From Balanoglossus misakiensis (lineage: Eukaryota; Hemichordata), in NCBI GenBank assembly GCA_040954595.2, contig CM082587.2, positions 5,022,001 through 5,086,000 of the forward strand: a stretch of 64,000 nucleotides of DNA. The letters run 5' to 3'. The notes beneath the pieces are model-generated. The model did not search any database and had not been told where the DNA came from. It was given only the letters and a program-made list of their open reading frames with translations. A program made the translations under genes and the position numbers. Below are positions 1 to 12,500 of this stretch, in pieces. The stretch's first letter is position 1, and the number at the start of each line of letters is the position of its first letter.

Positions 1-582
1 CCTTCTTTTTAGCAGAAGAGACATGGTGCGCATTCACAGGAAATAAAGGACGGCCGGGTTCATCATGGTTTCACTGAAAACATTTGGCTGTCACCCTCCA
101 ACAACCAATACGCCATTTTGTGGGAAATGTGGGAAACAAAAACTAGACTTCTCCAATAAGGGGTCAAAGGTCAACAAAAAGGTCGATTCAGCATTGGCCT
201 CTCTCGCAAACAGTGGCAAGATTCCAATGATCTGCACAGATTTTCTCCAAGTTCATGGTCAAAAAGACTACTCCGGACACCATTCCAAAATTTCACTTTC
301 CCGAACATTTGAATTTAAAGCACCTGCTCCTGGGAAGAACAGAATCCATGTGTGGGAAATTCTGATATCTAATATAATTTGTCCCAGATACTACCCATCT
401 CTACATTTAAATTATCTAATTTCCCCCTCGTAGGAAAATACTGATATCCAACATTTGACCAAAATATATTTGAATCTGATAAAATGAGTCAGCTCAGAGA
501 GTTCCCCCTGTCCCTGTTTCATTGCTGTGTGGTGTTGTGTCAGTGTGCAGAGCAGTGGTGGAAAGCAAGCCAACAGGTCAGC
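1..582. other. Probable NOS1AP 3' UTR and flank
   Basis: This stretch lies downstream of the minus-strand NOS1AP stop codon, so it is probably 3' UTR plus flanking DNA. I see no AATAAA or ATTAAA on the minus strand here, so the polyadenylation site may lie outside the window. A plus-strand open frame of 122 codons (65-433) has no recognisable domain, no good start context and no paralogue in the window, and I do not treat it as a gene. Confidence 0.5.
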
Positions 583-3500
583 CTATCCGGAACTGAGGTT
601 GTCGAAATCCTCAAAATTTGACGTGTCCACAATCTGCGCCTGCCGGGGAATCCCGGAATCTTCCGAGTTCTCCGTGTTCTCGTCGTCCGAGAAACTGATA
701 TGCAGCCGGGTGTCCGCCAGTTTCATTTTGGCGGGACTTTGCAACGTCGACGACGTGCTCAGGTTGGACGTGGCCGCGCTCAGGTCGATCAGGTTGTTGG
801 CGTCGACGACCTCGCCGTTCTGGCTCGTCAGCACGATCTCCTTGTTGCTTTTTATGTTGAAGTCGTTCTCGTCAAAGGTGTACACCGTCTTTTCGGTCAC
901 GTTGCGGTTGATCTCGTCGCCGGGCGTGACGTCGCTCATCGGCCCGTTGCTATCCGACGACGTCATGGTCATGGTCGCCCCGCTGTCTATAGTACTATCA
1001 GGCGAATTCTCAGCACTGGCAAAGTTCATGTTATCCTTCGTCAAACTGTCCCTCTGGGCGGGGCTCCGCGATCCGAACAGCTGGAGATCAAGCTTGTTCG
1101 ACGTCGCGTCTTGCATTCCGACAGGTAGAATAACTCGCAGGTTAGTGTTCAGGTCCTCTTCAGTGAAACATTTACTCTGATTCAGATCCATCTCCATGTC
1201 GCGGCTCGAATGTTCAGAATTGTAGATGTTCAGCTTCTTCAAGTTCTCCGTCAAGTCGTCCTGCTCGATGGCGTCGGACTGCTCAAAGTTAGTATTTTCG
1301 CTGGTCGTGCTCGGTGTCCCCTCCACGTTGTAGTTCACCATGGTGTTCTCCTGGGAGAAACCGATGACCGTGTTCTCGAACATCGAATTCCGCATGGGGT
1401 CGCTGGGGAACGTCTGCTCAATGGAGGAGAAGTCCGGCATGTAGGGAGGCTCCGGCATGGGCGTGGTGGGATCGACGAGCACCGGAATCTGGTGCTGCAT
1501 CTGGTAGGGGGTGGAGCTCTCGCCGGCTCCCTGCATGGAGAGCAGTCGGCTCTCCAGGTCTTGCAGCTGGTAGATCAGCTGCTGCTGGGTCTGGATGAGC
1601 TCGCGGTTCTGCAGCAGAAGGTGGTGCACTCGCGCCTGTAAGACAAGACAAGAAACGAACGAATCAAGGCAGAATCACAATGCTGTGTTCACTGCTAATT
1701 CATTAGCGAGACAAATGTCTCCCACTAGTGTAAGAAATCTTATCCCAGGTCCTTGGAGTGAATAGTGGTGTGTGTGTGTGGGGGGGGGGGGAGTGACAAT
1801 CTTAGTCCAACATGGTAGGTGAGTGTTTGTGTGTGCCTGTGGTTGGAGGAAAGCAGGTGTCTATGGTGAGGACAGCGGTTTACACACACATACACACACA
1901 CACACACACAAGAGAGTCTGCAGGTGATGAAACACTCTGAAACATTCTGTAGTGTTTTGAAACGAGAGCTGGTGGCGTCTTAGACAGACATTCTGTTCAT
2001 GGCGTCTTGCACCGAGAACACCCGCTGTTACACCAGTACATACCTGCGCCTCAATCCTCGCCGCGGTCTCGGCGGCCAGCTGGTCTTTCAGCAGATGCAC
2101 CTGCGCCACGGCCACCTGCGTCTGTTGCTGCTGCTGCTGCAGCTGTTGGTGCAGCAACTGTTTCTGGTGGTACATGCTGAGGGAGCTGCCCTGCATCTCT
2201 CCTTCGGCCGTCAGCAGCATCGGCGAGGTCAAAGGTGACGACAGCATCATACCTTCCAACTGTAAAAATAAGATGTTTTCAGTTACCTTCAATATCGAGA
2301 CATGAAAGGGCCAAGTATTTTCACAGATCAGACTCAAAAAGAAGTAAAAATCTGGAATGTTTTTTAATATCTGACCTGGGACGGTCTCGGTGTTTGTTTC
2401 AAGGCATCCAAGTCTGTGGCTCTGCCGGAGGCGAATGCATTCACGCTAGCGGGCGACATCATGGAATTTGTGGCCATATCATCTTCCGCATCGATGTCCG
2501 TTTCCTCGGGATGGTCGTCCGGCAGACCGCCATCTGCAGACCGTGCTGCCGCTGCAGATTTGAAAACAGAGAATTGTGATCAGACATTTAACAAGCATGA
2601 ACCAGTACATTTCTACTCCCTCTCAGCTCTTCAACCCCCTCCCCCCAAAAGGTGACTTCTAGGTCTAAAGTACCATAACCCCAGGTTCTCCAAAAAGTGA
2701 CCCTACAAGCCAGGTTACAATCAATGAGAGAAAAACATATCACAGTATATAAAACCAACCCTACTTCTCCTAAACAGTACCCCTATGTGATTATGAGAGT
2801 GACATGTCCTGAGCATGACTTGCGTCATGTTGAGGTACTTACCAAGACATGAACACATACGTAAACTGTTATGCTCTGTGTTAGGGTGGGTTAGCAAGAT
2901 TGTGACGAGACAAAAATAAAATAATGAGTTAAATGTTTGAATCAAAATTAAATTTTTAGAGATGAGTAAGATATGATAAGTAGTGTGCAGTGATATAGCT
3001 AATGTGGCTATTTATACTTCATGCTGGGGGGGGGGGGTCTTGAGGGATTAAAGCAAGCTGGTCTGGGTAGAAAAGTTTGACATGAGAGAGAACTTATGAG
3101 AAAAGGAGTCCTATTACTGGGATATAATACATTGCTACGAAGACCAGATAAATGTTACTGATGCAACTGCTTTCAAGGCATTAAGATTTAACATGATAAC
3201 TGAATGCTCTTTATCTATAACCGTTTCTTTATCTCTGATAAAGTCTCGTTGGTTACAAACATTCAGATTAGATGACCTTTCTACATCAAATAAAGCACAG
3301 AAACGAGATATTCTTTGATGACTCGGCAATCACAAACAAGAACAAAATCGCAATGAATATTCCAATCAATCAGATGAAATGTTAGATGTAGACTACCGGA
3401 TCACTAGAAACCATCAAATGTTTCTGAGCATTGTCATTAATCTATTTTTCTAATCTAAGTCTACAGCACATCATGCATCAGATTCTTAAATGTGATGGAG

Positions 3501-6500
3501 AAAACCCATGATTAACCAAAATGACATTTCACCATTATCGATTGCATTGATGGGACGTTGGGGGTTGCAACAGGAGGCTGAATTTCTTTCTTAATTTATA
3601 GTTACCTTTAACTTTCTTCTGATCCTGTTTCTCGTCACTGGCTTTGTCGCTTTCACCATCAGCTTCACCGTCAGCTGCCGCTGCTGCATGTTGCAGGCTG
3701 AGTTTGTGGCACACCTCAAAGGCTTGTCCGATGGTACGCACAATGCGCATGGCCTGGCTCTGAAAATCATCGCGAAAAATAAATGCAAATTAACTTACAA
3801 TCAAAGCTAGGGTTATATATTCACCATCAACAAATGTTTTAATTGGAGGTGACCTCCAAAATACCAGTACAAGCTTTATTACTGACTCATTGGACATATG
3901 CAAATGGCCATTTGCGGACCCCTCAATCATGAGTCCTATGCTCTAACCACTGGACTATGATGCCTCATAATATCACAATAAGGAATTCAAACAAATGAGA
4001 GACATACAAAGATCTCACCTTTTTATTGGACTTGAAAACGTTACATTTGAAAACATTGGTGGTGCCATCACGTGCAATGAAGCTGAATATCTTCAGATCT
4101 TGTGAATCATGTGAAACATAGAATACCCTGAAAAATAAACAAAAGCACATTCTTAACCACCCTTGCTTTATGGGCACCCTCTAGTGGTCAAATATGATGA
4201 AAACAAAAGTTTGTGTAAATTTAATTGTATCCGTGCAACAACTCTCTTTTGTACATGACACAATGGAAAAAGAAATTTTACCTGTATATAGGATGGTGCA
4301 TGATCAGTAATTTGCTTTCGTCCCAAGTCCACATTTTTTTCTGGAGGAGAGAGAAAAAATTTAACCATCAATATGACGTCTTTGCTAACACCCAACCCAT
4401 AATCAAGGACTTGAAATCACTTAGTAATTATTTCTGGACTGAAGATCTTTGACGTGTTCATATCACCAGCTTTGCATACAAAACATGCAAGAACAATTGC
4501 ACTGAAAGGCAGCCTTTGGAGCCCATGGCAAGCTTGGATGGTGGAACAGCTCTGGTAATTTATGTACCTTTTTCTTTTTGCGTACGTTCACTTTGACGCC
4601 ATCCACCGACACTGTGATGTTGACTTTCTTCTTCTTGATCGCTTTGGCTTTAAATTCATACTGCAATGGAGAACACATGTACCAATATGTAATTAATTGA
4701 TTGTGAGTACAGACTATTATCTTTGATACACACTCCTGACCACTGGGGGTTATACATCGCCCAACTCCACTCTTGTCAAATATACATCAAACACACCTAA
4801 CTCCACATCACTAGCAGCTGCCTAACTCAACCCCCTCATGTGGATAATGAATTATCTCATCGAAAGAGCCACACAGACCATTTGTTTATAGTTGAACACT
4901 TAAATTTTATGTCTGCATGTTTCACAGCAAAATAGACAGTCGTAATTTTTACCCTACACATTGACAGGCAGAAAGGTCGACCATGGAAATGTTATCCTGG
5001 CTGGTCTTATGTGGGCAGATACAATGTATTGAAACTGTATGCTTCATTCGCAAAACATACGTAACAAACTGCGTTACTGCATTGACTGATGGGGATTTGT
5101 ATTATATTTTTTATGAACAATATGACGACATTGCGCAAATCAATGATGTCCAAATATGGTTACAGCGCGTTCAGTAGAATACAGAATTGGAAGAAAAAAA
5201 ATCTGGTATGTTATGTTGTAGAGCTGACAGCTGTTTGCAGAATATTGAGTGCATGAATAACCGTAGCACGGATCACAGCGTCGTTCTGTCTACCAGCCGG
5301 CGAGTATCTACCACAGAGCGACATGCATGCGTCCACAGGGCAGACTAAAACTCCTGTCCTACTCAAGGAATTGGACGAGTTAAAAATAGCAACCGCTGTA
5401 TCAGTTTTTTTCTGGCAACTGAACATCTACAAAAGTCTAGAGTTTCTCTCAGGCATGGCATGCAACCTATAAATTGTGAAAAGTTATCCCTGTATTGCAC
5501 GTTCTATGCCACAAATGAAGACATCAAGTCGCTTTCATGCGATATTATTTTCATTCTTGTTGGGTTTGACAAGAAGCAGTCATTCCTGTTATTCTTTATA
5601 TACACTATAATTCGATAATGCTCTCCAAGCCATACATGTACATGCGTTGCATATGGCACGGTTTCTGAATAAATGACAACTTAAAGAATCCTTTTTATGT
5701 CAAATTTGACATTTGGCAAGATCTACATTTTATAAGTACAATGTACATTGTAGATGGGTTTTTAATTTAGAGAACTGTCTCTAAACAGTTGTACCACTCT
5801 ATTTGAAAAGTGCTACTGATAATCACTACAAATTACTTTAACCTGCAGTGAACTGCAAGTTGTACACTACGGGATGCCAGCATTGCCGGATAATCTACAA
5901 CTGAAATTGGAACTGCTGACAGAAGATAGGGTCAAGCAAATAAAAAAAAAAGAATCCCAAAGAAGGATTTCCTCTGATTGGATAAATCCATCAAGTTTGA
6001 CCCAATGAGACCTCAATTCTGCAAGCAAATTTGTAATCGCTGCGTAAGGCTGACTCGAACTCCCAAAGCACCGCCTGAAGATGCTTAATAATACGCTTTT
6101 TCGAAAAAGGACTAGCCACGGGCGTTACGCACAGAACATCTCGTTTTATTGCGTGAATGCCTTCTTGACTGACACTTGTGATTACACAAAGCACTGTATC
6201 ACCGGCCATTGATTGTCAGTAAATCAGAGTGGATCAATACCTGACATCTGTTTCAGAGAGCCCTTTGCTTATTTCCATTGTGACAAGTCGGTAAATCGCG
6301 TCTACAGCCCCCGGGTAGCCTTTCGCTCACTTCTGTGAAAGTGTACGATTCCTAGAGCTCTAGTGTACCCTAATATGTGGGAAAGCGTGTGTAAGTGTGG
6401 TTTTGATGTCATAGCTTGGGCTGTCATCAGTCCCTGAATGTCAGTTACATCTGTTTCTCAGTTTACGTGCAGATGGGCCTACCTACATGTACACTGGAAC

Positions 6501-9500
6501 AGGTTCAGGTCATAGGTCAAACAGGACAGAAGTCAAAGTTTGGCTTTTGGCAACCCAGTGAGTGTACATACATGTATAAAAGAGGTGCCAGTTCTCATAC
6601 TCCAGTGTAAGCATGTATCTTCCAGAAGCATTTGAGATCGAAATTGCTATTTTTTCTAGGAGTGGATCCTCAGGATGATGGTGATCATGTCAGATGATGA
6701 TGGTTCACATGTAACACACAGATTCTTTTCATGATAACCGACCATTCACAGAAATGTAAGTGGCTAAATGCAATTTCCAGGACTTTTTAAGGATTTACCC
6801 GAGTGTGTACAAACCCTGTTTTCTCCTCCGACTGGCTGATTTCAATCACGACAAATGTCTCAGACGTAAACATTTATGCCCACGCACACCACTTACGGAA
6901 ACTATCAAAGCTTGAAATCAAGCATCATCCCCAAAGCAAGGCATCATTTATCAAAACTCCAATACGGTAATCAGAGTTTGAACCATCCCTTAAATACCAA
7001 GGTAAGTTTATAGATGCATCGATCAAGCCTGCAAGACTTTGATCAGGCCATCAACATCGCTATAAAGAAAGGGGGTAATTTACAACATGACGTTTTTAAC
7101 GACGTCCCCTATTAAGGTAATGAACCACAAAATGCATAAAGGGAATGGAAACTCTTTTTATGAGTTTCAAGAAATCCACAATGGACAGGGTAGTCAAATG
7201 CAGCACCATAAAATTCAACGGCTATCAGCAGGTTTCTTAGTCTCGGTTACCCAGACGCCTTTGCTCTTCCGATGCTCTCCAGAAAAGGGTCTGGGGAAAT
7301 GCTATTGAAAGCTTTGTAAAACAAAATGGCCGATGTCAGGATTTTGATCATCGCCTGATTGGCTGAGCTGTCAGTATGACCCGGGTCACTGCAATAGTTT
7401 TGACAATCGTCTACCAAAGATATTTCATATAATTTCTCCAACAATGCTAACAGAGGACGCCTTTTGCCTTTCGCATCAACCAACAAGTACCGGTCTCTTG
7501 ATATGAAGATACGACAAATAATCACACATTGTCGAGAGTCAGTGACCCGGGTCATACTGACAGCTCAGCCAATCAGGCGATGATCAAAATCCTGACATCG
7601 GCCATTTTGTTTTACAAAGCTTTCAATAGCATTTCCCCAGACCCTTTTCTGGAGAGCATCGGAAGAGCAAAGGCGTCTGGGTAACCGAGACTACAGGTTT
7701 CTGGGTTCCAATCATTGCCTTCTTGTCATTAAACTAAGGTTAAACAAAACAATTCCAGCCTGACAATGTATACGGTGTTTCAATGCAACTTTGACTGAAA
7801 AATTCAAATTTTATTCTACACTGATATACATGTACCTGTATACAGATATCACACACACTGATATGTGGTCAATGCTACACATGGCTCAGGCTTCCAGGGA
7901 TATACAGATACAAATACATCCATGAAAACTAAATATTACATGTGGAGGTATGAAGCTCAACCTTCTATTCTCAGGCTCCACTTCCTAAATCACATTAACC
8001 TAAGCTCTAAATCCCACACTGACCTACTTTTTCGGCCCTATACCCTTGAGTAAATCCCCACATTCCGAGCCGCTTATCCATCTGACGAGAAAGCAATACC
8101 AGGATCTAATCTATTTGATCCCAGCAGTCTCATGCGATTCAAAGTTCTCTGGGGTAATTTGCGCAGACAAATTACGTTTTCCCGATAATCTCAAATTCCG
8201 CCTTTTCAGGGAAAGTCACATTCCGACGGAAGGTGCAGGGGCACGGATGGATTCGACCTCGCATCTGTGCACGAATACGAGAGCCGAACTCGGAGTACGC
8301 CCTTGGAGGTTTGTCAAGATTAACTGACGCATGCAGCCGTGAAGCCCAGAGCCCAGAGACCCCAACAAACAGTAGAACAGAGAAACTTGTTCTTTTCAAT
8401 CACCGTCTCTCAGCACCCCGCGCGCACGCACATTCATTGTACATCTCACCGATTACCGACAGCTCCTTTATTGGCCCAAACATGCAATCAAGCATCGCTC
8501 CTTTGTGAATGACAATCTCGGCCAAGTTTCTTTCCCCAGTGTCTTAAATATATTCCTTTGGCGGTTGTCCGCCGCAAAGAAAATCAAATACCCGACTCAA
8601 TCATTTGATATAACCTTGTAATTTGTCCCACACTGAATTAGAATGGATACGAGGACATTGTCTGAAAACTCATTTCACAGCGCCCGGCATTCAATGACGC
8701 ACTGTAGGACACTTGAAATTAGAAGATTACAAGGAAGATCTGTCTGATTGAAAAACACTGATGACTGAAACTTCTGTCACATAAAAGAGAGTGGGCTTGC
8801 AAATCTGTGATCACTGACAGGGCAAGTCTTAGGCATATACAATCTAAGAGCTGGCCAATACAGGCTACAATTTGTACAAGAATGTGGTTTAATTTTCGTC
8901 ACCACGCAGCACTGGGCATGGCAGGACAATATATACATCTTGCTTCGGTTGATCTCGCTTCGTGAGTTCCGGAACACGCCACAGTGGCATCGTATGGCCC
9001 AATGGCGTCTCTGCAGCAACAGGTGCAAGACAATGGAATGCCCGTAAATCACTGCAGAGTCCAGTGGTGATGTCAAGGGTAAAACTGAGAAACCAAAAGC
9101 CTACCCAAACGAGTTAATGCGCATAGATCTACAATAAGATGGGGATGACTCGAATAGTCATAAAAAAACACTCTGTGTGTGAAAAGACTGGCCAGGTTAA
9201 AAAAAAGCACCTCACAATAATGGTGTGGGCAATGCCTGTGCGTTTAACAACCCTGGAGTTTCCAGTCAAACCACAAATGGGTGTCTACTCCCAGTCGTGG
9301 GATTACAACAGAAACCCAAGGCCAATCCGTAGAAGAACACGTAATAATCACAGCAAATGGCATCGTCGTACCATTTGAAAGGCATCGGAGTGGAACACAC
9401 TTTCACACCATGCTGACGACACCCTTTACCACCTCTTTTAACATTATGACATCATGGTTCAGTGACCGTCCTACACCGTGTTGGTATACCTTAGATTCAG

Positions 9501-12500
9501 GAGTGAGATAGTCATGTTTGCTGAATAAAGCAGTCCATCTGGAACCCAAGTTACATGTATATGTTCTGCTACCCATGGCATTAGCAGACTGCACTGATAA
9601 ACAAGGGGAACCCTGGGAAAATGACCATGGAGCCTTGGTTACAAATGTACATGTAGACTGTAGCATTTACCTGGCTACCGCCATTAAAAAAACTCATGCT
9701 ATACATGTACACATAGTTTGCTACAGATACAACGTGAAATGCTAACTGTCAGATCTATCGACATGTAGCTCTGGTAATCCAGACATCACTCATGATTCGT
9801 ACCGAATTCTGGTCAAGCAACGAAAGCAATTTGGGAAAACAAGAAACGTTACATTGTTTTAAGTGGGATAAAGTACAACAAATGGTACTCTGCCTGTTTC
9901 AATCTTGCCAAGAGAGTCTTTGCAAAGTACATCGTCCAAGCAATACATCAAGCAAGTCTCAACAGAAGAGAGTACATTAAATGTGTGTCACATCCAGAAT
10001 GGATCACTGCAGGTAAACGCAAACTGCCCATCACAGGGTAATTGAACTGTGTCCCAGTCAATGTAATTTAAATAATTGAACTCAAATTACAGTGTCTAAA
10101 TCCCCCTTAATGTTTATCCCCCCAGTGGGGAATGATTGTACGCAAACAGAGTGTAGATGATTGCCTCGGCTACTGTTGGGAATTACAGGGAGGGGATATA
10201 CCACATCCTTCTACAGTTTTACATTGATTAAACAGAATATGTAGCCAGGGTAAGTTTAAACTGAAGTAAAGCAGTTAAAATCATGGCAGTGTCCCTTTAA
10301 GCTCTTACATGGTATAATCACTAGGCATCTTTAGTTTTTATCAGTCGATAGCATCAGAACTGCAGAAGCATGTAATGTTCCACATCACGACTTGCAAATC
10401 CTGGATTTTGTCGGAGAGAATCATCTTCACTATCCCCTGGAGATATCCACAGAATTCACTCTTGGGAAATGCATAATGCATTGTGACAATCAGGAATATG
10501 CAAGAAACTGCGGTATAAGGTTCCAGAGAATGACAAGTGGCTTCCGATGGAAATACCAGTACATGCATTTGTATAAAAAAATACCCATTTCCTCATAATC
10601 CCTGCATTGAATCATTTCCACGCGTAATTCTGTTTCGGAGAAGTTCTCATTTAATAATCAAAGCCTTACCGAACATTACATGTATCACGTTTATTTCGGA
10701 TTTAGAATGGAAGAAATAATTCCTACCATCAGATTCCCCAGTAAAAGTAGTCATTAAAATTGATGGAATTTTCGAAAGAATTGCTGGAAATCGTTTCATC
10801 AGGTCGGACAACTGTCACTGCAAGCCTCTCTCCGAGTATAATAGTTCCATTGAAAGCACGCATAAGAACTCCTTTCTGACTCCACCAGCTTGCCAGTTGC
10901 TGCGAGCTTTCAAGAACGTTAATTAGCATGCCTGCACAGGGCATACCCTTTCTGTGTATGTAGATGCATATAATTCAATTTTGTCGTATTGGCACACATC
11001 GCGTACGTACGCTACAAACGATTCCCGCTCGGCTTTGAGATATTGCGGCGCACTAAAAGTAATGGGCTTGCTTCATTTACAGCCGCCACCCGCAAGCTGA
11101 AGTCTATATTTAAACTGCACCGCATATGACGGTACCTGGTAGTTCTCGCTGCAGAATTCCGCTATCAGGGCAGGAATCTCCTTGCGAAGGGGGAAAAAAT
11201 GGCATCGAGGGGAAATGAGAAATTTCATGCTTTATTGGATATCCCCGAAGCAGGCTAGAAGAATCCGCCATATGCCTTCAGTCACAATTAACATTTAAAA
11301 CGGCAGCGGCAGAAAATGGAGAACAGAAAAGTTACAGATGCACAGATGGTGTATTTGATATCGTAAAAAAAAATTCAAGAAGAAATTATCGTTGAGGATT
11401 CCTCTATCCTCTTTTTCGAACATGGAGCGTATCGTCTGAAAATGCACTAGGAAATATGAAACGCAGCAGAGACATGCCAATCAACATTAAAGTTTCTATT
11501 TCTGAGAGACGGACGACAATTACTGAGACCCTTATTCATTGAGAATTACATACCAATGACCCCTCCTGATGAGATTAGCCGATGAATCGGTACATGTATC
11601 TACACCAGCAGTACGTCATCGGCGATATATTGAAATGGACGGCCATTTGCATGCCTTGAAGATGGGGAATTGAACTTTCTTTTCTTACTAGACTTATCAG
11701 GATAACACACACAGTACATCAGGTGTTGTCACTAGATCATCTTGCAAAGGATTTCCCCCAAGTACTATTGCTCGTGCAAGGACGGGCGCAAATACCACCG
11801 GTACATGTACTAGTATGTCACGATCCGGCCATGGGGTTCAGTCATACTCAGTCATAGTCAACCTTGTTGTATGCTCAGCCGAATACCACTCAGCACCTCT
11901 AATTATGAGTCATAGGAGTACCCGAAATGTGTACCTTGTATAGCTTTCAGAAATACAATGTAGGTCATCAGGGTAGGGGGAGGGGAACATAACATAGCAT
12001 TCATGGGTCACCGAACATGAAAACGAAAGCGCTGAGGTCACACGCCCAGCAAAATGCCAAAATACAAGCACGGCCATGTACCGGCTTAGAAACTGACATC
12101 TGTCATGTTGAAATGTACTGTACATGTACCTGAAGAATGAAATGGGCATGTGTGAGTTGAAATGTACATGTCTGTGATCTACATTACCACGGTTACTGGC
12201 CCTTTCATATTAAACAAATCAACCAGAGTTGTTGTCAAGGTGACCACGTTAAAGCTGTCAGGGGACAGCTGCAGTTTATCCCATTAGACACGGAAACGAA
12301 ACACACTTCAAAAGTTGTGTCAGCTTTTTTACTCGACTGGCAAATTACAGAAAAAAAAGATGAGGTTAAAGGTTATCCCAAACACAGCTCTGTGAAACCT
12401 ATATTTTGGGCAGTGCACCAGCAAATCAACACTGTCTTATTACGGGAGCCATGTCGCGTATCTGGCCAATAATCACCAGACTGGGACCGAAGCCAAGACA

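Noticed and set aside
583-1651. Long plus-strand open frames opposite the last NOS1AP exon (527-1180, 700-1128 and 1210-1641)
   Set aside because: They mirror the GC-rich coding exon on the other strand and have no independent domain content or splice structure.
6040-6120. B-box-like GTTCGAGTC on the minus strand
   Set aside because: The upstream sequence does not supply a D arm or a paired anticodon stem, so it is not a tRNA.
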